Counted from the first letter of the stretch, positions 19,347-27,547 are shown. The stretch is DNA of 64,000 nucleotides from Pseudomonas asiatica (GCF_009932335.1 NZ_BLJF01000001.1:992001-1056000); one strand, 5' to 3'. Notes: generated by a model not told the origin, from the letters alone. Numbers and translations are program-made.

Positions 19347-19606
19347 CATTTGTTAAGTTTTATGGATTCTGTTGCTGCTAGCTTTCTCTGGGCTTCAATA
19401 TAATCTGCCAGGTCGGAAATGTGTATTCCTTTGGCGCTCTTTTGGCTAGACTCAATTCGAGTGATGGGTATTTTTATTTGGCCGGACATCACCTTGCGCT
19501 GGAACATGTCTGGAGTCAGGTGAGTGAAGTAGTCAGTACACACTTGCTCAAGTGAAATGATGGCTCGGCCGTTGTATTGAGCAAGCAGTACAAAAGCAGT
19601 GTTCAT
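19346..19606 (-). CDS. PrtN-like phage transcriptional activator (pyocin activator family)
   Basis: This 86-residue protein resembles the PrtN family. Family-like features are TAFVLLAQYNGRAIISLEQVCTDYF at the N-terminus, LTPDMFQRKVMSGQIKIPITRIE in the middle, and KGIHISDLADYIEAQR at the end. PrtN activates pyocin genes in P. aeruginosa, and phage relatives may activate early or late genes. It is the last gene of the leftward early operon and overlaps the gene before it by 4 nt. A second PrtN-like gene lies in the same operon (20943-21188). Confidence 0.78.
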   Translation of the reverse strand: MNTAFVLLAQYNGRAIISLEQVCTDYFTHLTPDMFQRKVMSGQIKIPITRIESSQKSAKGIHISDLADYIEAQRKLAATESIKLNK

Positions 19607-19878
19607 GCATTTCTCCGCTGGGCTAGTTGTGCTTTGTTGGACCGGATATTGAGGTCGGGCCTCCAGCCGTCGGCTTCTTTCATGGCGCCGTGCTCGCTCG
19701 ATACATTGACAGTGGGAGTGAAGCCTGCCGCTTGGCGAATCTTGGAGCAGAGCTCATGGCTGCCACGGGGGCGTGGGAGGGTGCAGACGTCGCAGATAAC
19801 CGACATTGCGGGACGCCTGAAGGTCTGTACTCCCTTCGCGTCCCTGATGTTTGGTGTATAGGTAGAGGTCCTGGTCAC
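19603..19878 (-). CDS. Small phage early protein, unknown function
   Basis: A 91-residue basic protein that I do not recognise. A possible metal-binding cluster is CDVCTLPRPRGSHELC (about residues 29-44, a CxxC-x8-H-x2-C spacing). The GTG start at 19878 overlaps the stop of the upstream small membrane gene by 4 nt (GTGA), and the stop overlaps the PrtN-like start. The coupling supports it being real. Confidence 0.55.
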   Translation of the reverse strand: MTRTSTYTPNIRDAKGVQTFRRPAMSVICDVCTLPRPRGSHELCSKIRQAAGFTPTVNVSSEHGAMKEADGWRPDLNIRSNKAQLAQRRNA

Positions 19879-20093
19879 AGTGAATACCTCTCGCGAGCTC
19901 TCCGAGAGCTCGGGCTCAGGGTCAGATGCTTATAGCCGGTCATGTTGTTAACAGTCGGTAACGTGCCAGTCACAGGGCGGCGGGCGGTGCTGCTGCGATA
20001 CAGCTCGATCAGGGCAGCGATCAGCGCCACGGCGAGCAAAAGGCTGATCAATTGCCAGGTGCGTGTTGGGTTAGGCACGTTGGCGGCCCTCAT
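19875..20093 (-). CDS. Small single-pass membrane protein of the early operon
   Basis: A 72-residue protein with one strong membrane segment (about LISLLLAVALIAALIELY, residues 15-32) and a basic tail. It overlaps the zinc-ribbon gene upstream by 23 nt and couples to the next gene through a 4-nt GTGA overlap. No Shine-Dalgarno is clear. The evidence is the gene chain and the clean hydrophobic profile. The function is unknown. Confidence 0.45.
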   Translation of the reverse strand: MRAANVPNPTRTWQLISLLLAVALIAALIELYRSSTARRPVTGTLPTVNNMTGYKHLTLSPSSRRARERYSL

Positions 20094-20364
20094 TGAGCTG
20101 GCTGAGCACCTGTTTGCTAGCAAGCTCGAACAGCTCGTCCGCGGAAATCGGCGTGACGGACTGCTCGCAATTGCGCACGGCGTCAAACCGAGTGCGGAAC
20201 AGCCCGGTCTGGCCGAGCCAAGCGACGGCATGATGCTCAGCGTCCGAAACAGGGGACGGTGTCGACAGACGCTCCCCTTGAGAGCCGAGCTTGCACTTCT
20301 TGCAGATGTGATAACCGCCGTCGTAGGGGTCTACGGTTTCCCATGCGTGCTTGTGTGCGGTCAT
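20071..20364 (-). CDS. Small phage protein with possible zinc-binding motif
   Basis: This is a 97-residue protein. The N-terminal half (HKHAWETVDPYDGGYHICKKCK) has His and Cys residues spaced like a small zinc ribbon (HxHxW..H.CxxC). The C-terminal half is helical and polar. The ATG at 20364 overlaps the preceding stop by 4 nt. The larger open frame to 20946 runs antisense to nothing conserved and was not used. I do not recognise the function. Confidence 0.55.
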   Translation of the reverse strand: MTAHKHAWETVDPYDGGYHICKKCKLGSQGERLSTPSPVSDAEHHAVAWLGQTGLFRTRFDAVRNCEQSVTPISADELFELASKQVLSQLNEGRQRA

Positions 20365-20858
20365 GCTGCTGCTTCCGCGCTTGCGGTTGGCGGGACGTCG
20401 CGCAGTTCGTTGCGAACCCGGCCGGCCAGTTCGCGCAAACTGCGGCCCTGATGCTCGGTACGGGTGACCCATGCTTCCGCTCCCTTCAACTGCTTCCAGG
20501 TCCGCCCGGCGGTCTCCAGCGTCTCGCATGTGTTGACGAGCGCCTGGTAATCGGCCTTGGTCACTGCGAGGCCGGTGTAGGACATGATGCGTTCTTCGAG
20601 CTCCGCGATGGTTTCGCGTCGAGCTTCCATGTGCGCGGTGAATGCCTTCCGGGCGGTGTCGAGCTCGGCCTGCTTGTCGGCCAGGTCCCGTTCGAGCTGT
20701 CGAATATGGTGCGCGTGGGCAACTGCCTTGATTTCCTGGCCTTCCATGAAGCCCATGGCGTGGGCTCGGCGGCGAGCAGTGGCAAACAAGAAGGGCAGAA
20801 CCACAAGGGTGGCCAGCCACAGAATGCCCAGGGCGAGAACTTGTTGATGCGGTTGCAT
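20361..20858 (-). CDS. Membrane-anchored coiled-coil phage protein
   Basis: This 165-residue protein has an N-terminal membrane segment (about residues 8-27, LALGILWLATLVVLPFLFA) and a long heptad-rich helix (about 45-95: IRQLERDLADKQAELDTARKAF and RETIAELEERI). Similar genes occur in the early regions of temperate Pseudomonas phages, and no function is known to me. It couples to the downstream gene by a 4-nt overlap. Confidence 0.6.
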   Translation of the reverse strand: MQPHQQVLALGILWLATLVVLPFLFATARRRAHAMGFMEGQEIKAVAHAHHIRQLERDLADKQAELDTARKAFTAHMEARRETIAELEERIMSYTGLAVTKADYQALVNTCETLETAGRTWKQLKGAEAWVTRTEHQGRSLRELAGRVRNELRDVPPTASAEAAA

Positions 20859-20942
20859 GTGCTGTGCTCCGAAAAAGCGTGCCGCCGTAAGTGTGAGAGT
20901 CGGCGGCAGGCTGGATGCCCCTGATGGCCGGGGCCGCCTGGT

Positions 20943-21188
20943 TCATACAGATTTTGTGGTGCGTTCGGCCTGGCGGTCGAGGTACTCCGCGAGGTTGTGC
21001 AGGTAGATCACGTGCTGCGCCTTCTTAGAGCTTTCAATCTTGCTCAGCTGAAGATCGATACGCCCTTTGCTGATCAGCTCTTTAAACCACCGATCTGAGC
21101 CGATGTGGGGGAAGTAGCGTTCCCTCACTTCGGTTAGCGTTGGGCAAGGTGTGGTCCACTCGCGGCGTAGTTGTTCCAGTGTGCTCAT
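20943..21188 (-). CDS. Second PrtN-like phage regulator
   Basis: This 81-residue protein has the same pattern as the 19346-19606 product: PTLTEVRERYFPHIGSDRWFKELISKGRIDLQLSKIESSKKAQHVIYLHNLAEYLDRQ. ATG 21188 overlaps the stop of the upstream gene by 4 nt, and the longer frame to 21281 is an artefact of that gene. Finding two related small activators in one operon suggests that they regulate different phage promoters or that one modulates the other. Confidence 0.7.
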   Translation of the reverse strand: MSTLEQLRREWTTPCPTLTEVRERYFPHIGSDRWFKELISKGRIDLQLSKIESSKKAQHVIYLHNLAEYLDRQAERTTKSV

Positions 21189-21694
21189 GCGCGCTCCCCG
21201 AGCCCTTCGGGGCCGGGCTGGAGCTTCGCGCGTACTGCGGCAACTAGGTGCTCTTTGTTGGCTCCGGTGACAGCGGCGCAAACGTCGCCCAGGTCGTTGG
21301 TCACGACCGCGCCTAGAGGGAGGTTACGGTTGACCGTGGTGATGACATAGGCGGTCTGGCCAATCTGAAGAACCTCTTCGACGCTAGCCTGCGCCTCGAT
21401 AAGCGCTAGCGCTTCTTCGGACTGGGCGCCGGAGTCAGCGCGGCCGTTCGCAAGGTCTTGCAGAAAATCCCGCAAGGATTGGCACTTGGTCGAAAGTGCA
21501 CGTGGGAGGCTCAGGCTGCTGCACAGTGGTCCAAGGGTCACCTTGATGCGATGGTGCGTTGTGTCGTTTTCGATCTCGACCTGCGCGTCAACCGATGCCT
21601 CCGGGCGCTGCAGTTTGCAGATTGCTGTACCGCCTTTATCCATGGTGCTCTGCAGCAACATGATTTGGTGAAGTGGTATTTGGAACTCGCTCAT
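21185..21694 (-). CDS. Phage early protein, unknown function
   Basis: A 169-residue, acidic, mainly soluble protein that I do not recognise. The N-terminal half looks beta-rich (ICKLQRPEASVDAQVEIEND), the middle is helical, and the end has YVITTVNRNLPLGAVVTNDLGDVCAAVTGANKEHLVAAVRAKL. ATG 21694 has a GAGGTG ribosome site 6 nt upstream and overlaps the stop of the 54-codon gene before it. Confidence 0.6.
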   Translation of the reverse strand: MSEFQIPLHQIMLLQSTMDKGGTAICKLQRPEASVDAQVEIENDTTHHRIKVTLGPLCSSLSLPRALSTKCQSLRDFLQDLANGRADSGAQSEEALALIEAQASVEEVLQIGQTAYVITTVNRNLPLGAVVTNDLGDVCAAVTGANKEHLVAAVRAKLQPGPEGLGERA

Positions 21695-21855
21695 GCTGCA
21701 CCTCGGGAGGCGGGTACGGCATGGGCTTTGCCATCCAAGCTGACGACTAGATGTAATCCGGTACTGCGTTGGAAAGCTTGAATTTTCGCAAGGCTGTTGC
21801 AGGCTGTTGGGTGTATGAGGACCGCTGCCGATCCGGTGTGCTGTGCTGATTTCAT
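21691..21855 (-). CDS. 54-residue leader gene of the leftward early operon
   Basis: A short open frame starts at ATG 21855 with an AAGGAC ribosome site about 8 nt upstream. It ends in ATGA shared with the next gene (21694). The product starts MKSAQHTGSAAVLIHPTACN and includes LVVSLDGKAHAVPASRGA. It is the first gene after the left operator pair (21897-21935). Function is unknown. Its coupling and position support it. Confidence 0.5.
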   Translation of the reverse strand: MKSAQHTGSAAVLIHPTACNSLAKIQAFQRSTGLHLVVSLDGKAHAVPASRGAA

Positions 21856-21896
21856 TCGTCCGTGTCCTTGATGTGAGAGAGGGGCACGGCGCTGAA

Positions 21897-21935
21897 ATTA
21901 GCAAAGGCTAATTGAATGAGCAATAGCAAATGCTA
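21897..21935. promoter_or_regulatory. Left operator pair of the phage repressor
   Basis: Two palindromes, ATTAGCAAAGGCTAAT (21897-21912) and TAGCAAATGCTA (21924-21935), share the half-site TTAGCAA with the sites at 22719-22773 on the other side of cI. They sit upstream of the leftward early operon and downstream of cI, like a lambda-type OL. Confidence 0.72.
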
Positions 21936-21993
21936 AATTACTGGGGCGCAGCTTCGTTCCGGCAGATGGCCGGTAGTACGCAACCTGGGAGTA

Positions 21994-22698
21994 TTAGAGC
22001 TTTTTCGCGTTCCAGGCCAGCAGAACGCGGGCTTGGATGTGCATACGCTCGATCATTGACTCGTCGATGGTTATCGGCGGATAGATGGGGTTATCAGAGA
22101 TCATGCGCAACAGCCCGCCAGTTAAGCGCTGCAGTCGTTTGATGTAGAGATCGCCGTCTAAGGTGAAGACATAGATTGCATCTGTTCTGACCTCGGAAAT
22201 CCCACGATCGACGAGTAGCGCGTCGCCATCAGCGAACGTTCCAGACATGCTGTCCCCATCGCCCGTGATGATCGCCAAATTCTCGACTGTCGAGAAGGTT
22301 AGGCCCTGCATTTTGAGCCAGTCGAGGTGAACCGTCATATCGCGAATGACTTCAATGTGCATGTCCGGGGCTGCCTTGCCATGCCCCATGGATGCCGCGA
22401 TGTCGAGATGCGGAATCAGCACGAAGTTCTTGTCCTTAGATGCCCGAGTAGGCAGGCGAACAACGTTAGTTGGGGCTGCGGTGGGGGACTCTTCCCCTGA
22501 AGGGGATGTCAGCGTCCCTGCTGCAAGTCCGATCTTGAGTTCTAGATTCAGCGCAGCCTTTTCCCCCAGCTTGCGGTGGCCGTTCAGCAGCTGCGACAAA
22601 TAAGACGCGTCTAGGTCGTGAGCCTCGGCGAATTCCTTTTGGCTCAGGGTGCCCATGATCGTACGTAGGGAGGCTATGCGCTTTTCGTTGATGTCCAT
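21994..22698 (-). CDS. CI-like repressor, HTH plus S24/LexA autoprotease
   Basis: This 234-residue repressor keeps lysogeny. The N-terminal HTH (about residues 8-45) reads LRTIMGTLSQKEFAEAHDLDASYLSQLLNGHRKLG. The C-terminal S24 peptidase domain has catalytic Ser150 in GDGDSMSGTFADGD and Lys187 in GDLYIKRLQ, so RecA-stimulated self-cleavage after DNA damage is expected. The likely cleavage region is around AASMGHG (101-107). ATG 22698 was chosen, since the frame to 22725 adds a non-conserved leader. It diverges from the Cro-like gene across a 97-bp operator region. Confidence 0.92.
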   Translation of the reverse strand: MDINEKRIASLRTIMGTLSQKEFAEAHDLDASYLSQLLNGHRKLGEKAALNLELKIGLAAGTLTSPSGEESPTAAPTNVVRLPTRASKDKNFVLIPHLDIAASMGHGKAAPDMHIEVIRDMTVHLDWLKMQGLTFSTVENLAIITGDGDSMSGTFADGDALLVDRGISEVRTDAIYVFTLDGDLYIKRLQRLTGGLLRMISDNPIYPPITIDESMIERMHIQARVLLAWNAKKL

Positions 22699-22718
22699 GT
22701 GGTGATGATTGCTTTCCG

Positions 22719-22773
22719 TTAGCAAACAGTAAATTACGATTTGCTATTGCCTTGATAATTAGCAATTGCTAAT
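22719..22773. promoter_or_regulatory. Right operators between cI and cro
   Basis: A perfect 16-bp palindrome ATTAGCAATTGCTAAT lies at 22758-22773. TTAGCAAA (22719-22726) and TTTGCTA (22740-22746) are further half-sites. This is the divergent control region of the repressor and the Cro-like gene. Confidence 0.78.
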
Positions 22774-22795
22774 CTCGCCGCCAATGGAGGTGCCT

Positions 22796-23020
22796 ATGAC
22801 GCTAAGCGAGTACTTGAAGACGATGGACAAGGAGGGGCTTGAAGCTCTCGCGCGCCGTTGCGGAACCTCAGTAGGCCAGCTGAAGCAAGTGGCATACGGA
22901 AACCGGCGCGCTAGTGGAGGACTGGCTGTCAGTCTGGATCGGGAAACGGGAGGGGGGATTCGCTGCGAATCGCTTCGACCAGACATCGACTGGGCATATC
23001 TACGGCGCGGGCAAGAGTAA
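22796..23020 (+). CDS. Cro/YdaS-like transcriptional regulator
   Basis: A 74-residue protein with a helix-turn-helix of the YdaS/Cro class: MTLSEYLKTMDKEGLEALARRCGTSVGQLKQVAYGNRRAS. The ATG at 22796 has a strong GGAGG site 5 nt upstream. As the first rightward gene opposite cI it is expected to bind the same operators and favour lytic growth. Confidence 0.8.
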   Translation: MTLSEYLKTMDKEGLEALARRCGTSVGQLKQVAYGNRRASGGLAVSLDRETGGGIRCESLRPDIDWAYLRRGQE

Positions 23021-23235
23021 GAACGCTGAGCCAGGACTCTCACCTCCCGGCCCAGCTGTAACAGTGCAAAACACTATCACTCCCGTCATCCGGCGCCCTC
23101 TCACCACAAGAATGGCCGGATGACTACAACCGCAAGTCGTGCTCCACAGCACGCAAAGCACAACATACCGGTCGTGGTCGTAGGATAGGGCTTGCCCGCT
23201 CCCATGGCTACACCGTTAACCGAGGATTAACGGTT

Positions 23236-23724
23236 ATGAGTCGCATGGACACCTTGCCGGACAATGGTCCGGCCCTTTCTCTGCGCCACGCGCTTTACCG
23301 CGCTGGTCGGGAATACAAGGGCGGTCTCACCGCCCTGGCCTTCAATATGGGTATGGACTTCGATGCCCTACAGAAGAAGCTAAAGCACGATGAAGAGCGC
23401 CGCTGGCTCAACCCTGACGAGCTGGAAGAGGTGTTGCAGTGGACCGCTGACCGTCGCGTCCTCGACGCCCTGGGCCGCGCCGCTGGCGTCGTTTGGTACC
23501 GCCCATGCCCTATCCCTGCAACCAATGAGCAGTTGAAGGCCGTTGGCCTGTTGCTGCAGGAAGCTGCTGAGTTCGTAAGCAGCATGCACGAAGGTGCAGC
23601 TGACAACGTATGGGAAATGCACGAAGTGCAAAATCTGGAGGCTTGTGGCCTGGATGTTATCCGTCAGGTACTGGCGATCACTTCGGGTGCGCGTCAGGCG
23701 ATGGAGGACCGATCCAATGGCTGA
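23236..23724 (+). CDS. Phage regulatory protein CII family
   Basis: This 162-residue protein matches the CII-like (CP76) family. The N-terminus has LSLRHALYRAGREYKGGLTALAFNMGMDFDALQKKLKHDEERRWLNPDELEEVL, a helix-turn-helix-like segment, and the C-terminus is helical. The start is ATG 23236, and ATG 23245 is also in frame. A 215-bp gap precedes it with no gene that I can support, though a short GTTAACC-N6-GGTTAAC-like repeat lies near 23214-23235. It overlaps the TraR gene by 8 nt. Confidence 0.75.
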   Translation: MSRMDTLPDNGPALSLRHALYRAGREYKGGLTALAFNMGMDFDALQKKLKHDEERRWLNPDELEEVLQWTADRRVLDALGRAAGVVWYRPCPIPATNEQLKAVGLLLQEAAEFVSSMHEGAADNVWEMHEVQNLEACGLDVIRQVLAITSGARQAMEDRSNG

Positions 23725-23920
23725 TGCAGTCGATTTCGCTAATGACCAGGCCGAATACTTTCTCCAACTGTCACTGCAACGCCTCGCTCGGCTTCCTGAA
23801 AAGCCAAGCGCAGATATCTGCGTGGACTGCGAAGATCCAATCCCGTTGGCGCGTCAACAGTCGGTTGCTGGTTGCGAAACCTGCGTCGATTGCCAGGAGC
23901 TGCGGGAGCGTCGTCGATGA
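23717..23920 (+). CDS. TraR/DksA-type C4 zinc finger protein
   Basis: A 67-residue protein with a helical arm (MADAVDFANDQAEYFLQLSLQRLARL) and a C4 zinc finger CVDCEDPIPLARQQ...CETCVDC. This is the fold of TraR, which binds the RNA polymerase secondary channel without ppGpp and can shift host transcription. It overlaps both neighbours (8 nt with cII, 4 nt with the primase), so the three are translated together. Confidence 0.85.
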   Translation: MADAVDFANDQAEYFLQLSLQRLARLPEKPSADICVDCEDPIPLARQQSVAGCETCVDCQELRERRR

Positions 23921-26682
23921 GTGAGCGCCCAGCAGCGACCACGGCCGTATGGGCGCGCCGTTACATTGAAACTTTCGGTCTCGCCCTGGTACCCATTGAA
24001 CCAGGCGAAAAAGGGCCGAAAGGTAAGGCTTGGAACACGCCGGGTGGTTATATCACCGATGCAGACGCGGCCGAGGCGTTCTGGTTGGAGCATCCCGATC
24101 ACAACCTCGGGGTGGTGCTTGGGCCAAGTCGCGTCTGCTCGCTTGATGTCGATGATGTCGAGCTTTGCCGCATCGCGTTGCGTGAAGCCTTCGGACTGGA
24201 TCTCGACTCGCTCGCGGATGCCTTCCCAACTACGGTAGGCAATCCGGCGCGCTTCCGCGTCATGTTCCGCGTCCCGGATGGTATTGAGCTGAGTCGTCGG
24301 TCATTGGCTTGGCCCAATCAGGCCGACCCGGACGGTTCGATCTTGAAAGCACTCACCGCTCAAATGGTGGCGGCAAAGGAGGCTGGTGACGCAACGCGTG
24401 AGGCGGCGCTCAAGATGGCCGCAGAGCCCTTCAAGAAGATCACCGTGTTCGAGCTGCGCGGCGGTGCGGTTCAAGATGTGCTGCCTCCTTCGATCCACCC
24501 TGGCACTGGCCAGCCTTACACCTGGCGCATTCCGCCTTCCGCTGATGGGCTTCCTGAGCTGCCGGCTGATCTGCTGAGCATTTGGCAGGATTGGGACCAA
24601 CTGAAGCCTCAGGCGCTCGCGGTTTGTCCGTGGGGTATCAAGCCCGCTCCGGTTTCCTCCCAGCCAGCACCGCGCGCCCGCGCGGCCAGCGCGCAGTCAG
24701 GTAATTCGCTGCCTGAGGTCATTCCTGAGTTCAATCGAACCTATGACATTGCCACGTTGATCGAGGCGCACGGTTATAAGCGCATCGGTGGCAAGTGGCT
24801 GTGTCCTCACAGCAGCAGCGGCGACCCAGGCGTCACGATCACAGAGGGCAAGCTGTATTCGCATCACAGCTCTGATCCGCTGGCTAATGGTCACAAGAAT
24901 GATGCCTTCGATGTGTACTGCATCCTTGTGCACGACGGCAACCAACGCGAGGCCACTAAGGCAGCGGCGCGGATGTTGGGATTGGACGCGAAATCGAGGC
25001 CGCCGGCACCTCCTCCCATCGGTGCACTTCCCCGCGCCCCATCGGCTAATGAGCCTGTGGGTGGCCCAGGCGATGCGCAAGGGAGCGATGTTGAGCCCCT
25101 GCACGCAGAGTCCGAGGAAAGCGACCCCGGCGCAGCCTGCTCCTCGGCCTCCGGGGGGGAGGGGGGTGATGGCCTTGCGTTGAAAAGCGCCATGCGCCGG
25201 TTCGCTCTGGTCGAGGGCTCTACTAGCGTGTGGGATCTCGACAAAGGGCAGTCGATGAAGCGTGCCGGGTTCGAAGCGCTAGTAGGCAAGCCGCTTGCCA
25301 AGCAGTGGATGGACCGGACAGACAAAAAGCTGGTATCGCTCGACCAGGTGAAAGAGCTGGAGCAGGTAAAGAGGCTGGCAGCTAAGAAGGGCGGTGCTCT
25401 GAAGCTCGACCCGATTGAGCGCTACGTCTACATCGATGGCACCAAGGATGTTTGGGATCGGGAGAAGAAACGCCGTATCCCTGAAGGTGCGGTCAAGATG
25501 GCCCTGGGTGACGAATATAAATGGTGGTTGAACAGTCAGGATCGCCGTGTTGTCGACGTGGATCACATTGTGTTCGACCCGACCATGACCAAAGATCCGG
25601 CCGTCTATATCAACACGTTCGAGGGGCTGCCGCTTGAGCCGGTGCGCGATGATGCTGCATGCGAGAACCTGCGCTGGTTGATTTCTTTCCTGTGCAACCA
25701 CGACGCGGAGGCGTTGGATTGGCTGGTCAAGTGGCTGGCTTATCCACTGCAGCACATGGGCGCGAAGATGGACACGGCGATTCTGTTCCACTCCACGATG
25801 GAGGGCTCAGGCAAAAGCCTCATGTTCGCCGATGTCATGGGTGAGCTGTATGGCCAGTATGGCGCGACGGTTGGGCAAACCCAGTTGGAAGGCAGCTTCA
25901 ACGCCTGGCAGAGCCGCAAGCTTTGGGCAGTGTTCGAGGAGGTTGTCAGCCGCGATCAGCGTTACAACCAGGTGGGCAAGATCAAACACATGATCACCGG
26001 CAAGACGGTGCGTATGGAGTCGAAGTTCATCAACGGTTGGGAGGAGGCCAACCATATGAACTCCGCGTTTCTCAGCAACGAGATCATGCCGTGGCCGATC
26101 AGTGAAGACGACCGCCGGATGCTGGTGATGTGGCCCCTTGAGACGTTGCCACCGGAGCGCCAAAAGGCGATCAGTCGAGAGTTGGCAAACGGTGGGGTCG
26201 CTGCCCTGTATGGCTGGCTCCTTGCTGTCGACCTGGGTGAGTTCAACCAGCGCACGCGTCCGCCCAAGACTGAGGCCCGTCAGCGGCTGGTCGAGCTGAG
26301 TCGTACTGCTTGGCAGACCTTCTTCTACCTCTGGCGCGCCGGCGAGCTGGGGCACGGCCTTTGGGGCTGCGCGCTGACAAGTGATGTGTACGCCATGTTT
26401 GCCGAATGGTGTTCGCATAACCGGGAGAGCGTGATGAGCCAGACGAAGTTCTCGCTGATGCTCAGCGCGAAGGTGGAAAAGACCCGGGCGATTCCCTGGA
26501 CTGATGGCAACAATCGACGATTTGCCGCGTTTTTCTTCCCTGACGATGGTGATCCTTCCCTGCCCCCATCCATGAAGTCGGCCGAGCTGGGCAAGAACGT
26601 CGTCGAGTGGCGTGCCAGGGCGAAGCTGGCTGGCTGGAACGTTGATGGCTGGGACCACGTGAAGAGGGTGCTTGCAGCATGA
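23917..26682 (+). CDS. Phage primase-polymerase / D5-like helicase
   Basis: This 921-residue replication protein has an N-terminal bifunctional primase-polymerase (PrimPol) domain (about residues 10-190: ALVPIEPGEKGPKGKAW, DHNLGVVLG, CSLDVDDVEL with the catalytic acidic pair). Two linker regions follow, the second proline-rich and low-complexity near 370-430. The C-terminal DUF5906/D5-type SF3-like helicase has Walker A EGSGKS at 629-634, followed by AVFEEVVSRDQRYNQVGKIKHMITG. It primes and unwinds phage DNA. A repeat-rich non-coding region right after it may be the origin. Confidence 0.85.
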   Translation: MSERPAATTAVWARRYIETFGLALVPIEPGEKGPKGKAWNTPGGYITDADAAEAFWLEHPDHNLGVVLGPSRVCSLDVDDVELCRIALREAFGLDLDSLADAFPTTVGNPARFRVMFRVPDGIELSRRSLAWPNQADPDGSILKALTAQMVAAKEAGDATREAALKMAAEPFKKITVFELRGGAVQDVLPPSIHPGTGQPYTWRIPPSADGLPELPADLLSIWQDWDQLKPQALAVCPWGIKPAPVSSQPAPRARAASAQSGNSLPEVIPEFNRTYDIATLIEAHGYKRIGGKWLCPHSSSGDPGVTITEGKLYSHHSSDPLANGHKNDAFDVYCILVHDGNQREATKAAARMLGLDAKSRPPAPPPIGALPRAPSANEPVGGPGDAQGSDVEPLHAESEESDPGAACSSASGGEGGDGLALKSAMRRFALVEGSTSVWDLDKGQSMKRAGFEALVGKPLAKQWMDRTDKKLVSLDQVKELEQVKRLAAKKGGALKLDPIERYVYIDGTKDVWDREKKRRIPEGAVKMALGDEYKWWLNSQDRRVVDVDHIVFDPTMTKDPAVYINTFEGLPLEPVRDDAACENLRWLISFLCNHDAEALDWLVKWLAYPLQHMGAKMDTAILFHSTMEGSGKSLMFADVMGELYGQYGATVGQTQLEGSFNAWQSRKLWAVFEEVVSRDQRYNQVGKIKHMITGKTVRMESKFINGWEEANHMNSAFLSNEIMPWPISEDDRRMLVMWPLETLPPERQKAISRELANGGVAALYGWLLAVDLGEFNQRTRPPKTEARQRLVELSRTAWQTFFYLWRAGELGHGLWGCALTSDVYAMFAEWCSHNRESVMSQTKFSLMLSAKVEKTRAIPWTDGNNRRFAAFFFPDDGDPSLPPSMKSAELGKNVVEWRARAKLAGWNVDGWDHVKRVLAA

Positions 26683-26694
26683 CTACCTCTATTA

Positions 26695-26910
26695 GTGTGT
26701 TGGGTGTGTTGGGTTTGTGTCGGGTTGGGTTGGGCTACCCAACACAGTCAGATAGCCCGGATTCATTGGCTTGCACGGATGGTGTGTTGGGTGTGTTGGG
26801 TTTGTCCACGCGCGCGCGCGTGCGCGTGATTTTTTGCAGCACCACCAACGAAAGAAAAAATCTCTATGCGAGAACAAATAAACCCAACAAACCCAACACA
26901 CTCAACACAC
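26695..26910. repeat. 24-bp direct and inverted repeats, candidate phage origin
   Basis: A perfect 24-bp repeat built from two GTGTTGGG units occurs at 26695-26718 and 26782-26805. An inverted copy with one mismatch lies at 26887-26910, and looser TGTTGGGT units continue to about 26992. Between them is an alternating purine-pyrimidine run (CGCGCGCGCGTGCGCG, from 26810) and an AT-rich stretch (26860-26935). The region 26683-27007 has no convincing gene. The open frame through it just translates the repeats. Confidence 0.7.
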
Positions 26911-27007
26911 ATTTATTTAATTCTTTGATTTCATTGGGTTTTATCTGTGTTGGGTATGTGTCGGGTTGTGGGAATGTGTGTTGGGTGCTTATTTTGGGGG
27001 TAGGGCG

Positions 27008-27547
27008 ATGATGGATCAGGAATTGCGGCTCCTTTTGCGTGTCACGCAGCATCGGGTTGATATGGCAGAGCTAATTGATCCTGCCGAGCGTCTGCGGTTG
27101 GTTGGCGAGTTGATGCGCCACTGGGGCGAGCAGCGCCGCCAGGTTGGGCTGAAAGCGAGCCTTGGCAGTCAGATGGGGACCATCATGGAGTGGAAGGGGG
27201 CCGCGCCGCGCGGTGGCGTGTCGGGTCATCGCATTCTGGTTGCTGGGGCTGGCCTGGATCATTCGGCGGCGGAAGTTGATGCTGCTGTGGCCCAGCTGGG
27301 GCGGCGCGACAAGCGAGGGGAAACATTGGCCAAGCTGGCCGAGATGCGTTACTTCCTCGGCTTCACAATTCGGGAGCAGATGAGGGCGGTTGGGTTGGCG
27401 GAGGATGCTGACCGCACCTACCGCAACTGGGTCAAAGCCTTGCATCTGCAGGTGCTGGCGATCCTGGCGGCGCGCGCTGGCCGTGCGCGACAACATACCG
27501 TTCGTCGGGTTGGAATGCGACTTGCGTGCAGTATTAAATCAACATGA
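27008..27547 (+). CDS. Phage protein of unknown function, possible late regulator
   Basis: A 179-residue, basic, helical protein. The end of the sequence (RYFLGFTIREQMRAVGLAEDADRTYRNWVKALHLQVLAIL) could form a DNA-binding helical unit. Its place after the replication gene and before two terminators and the holin is where antitermination Q-like or other late regulators usually lie, but I see no diagnostic motif. ATG 27008 or ATG 27011 may be the start. The upstream frame to 26966 runs into the repeats. Confidence 0.5.
   Translation: MMDQELRLLLRVTQHRVDMAELIDPAERLRLVGELMRHWGEQRRQVGLKASLGSQMGTIMEWKGAAPRGGVSGHRILVAGAGLDHSAAEVDAAVAQLGRRDKRGETLAKLAEMRYFLGFTIREQMRAVGLAEDADRTYRNWVKALHLQVLAILAARAGRARQHTVRRVGMRLACSIKST

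Noticed and set aside
26679..27011. Plus-strand open frame of 110 codons after the primase
   Set aside because: It is a translation of the TGTTGGG repeats (VLGVLGL...) and has no sensible composition or ribosome site.
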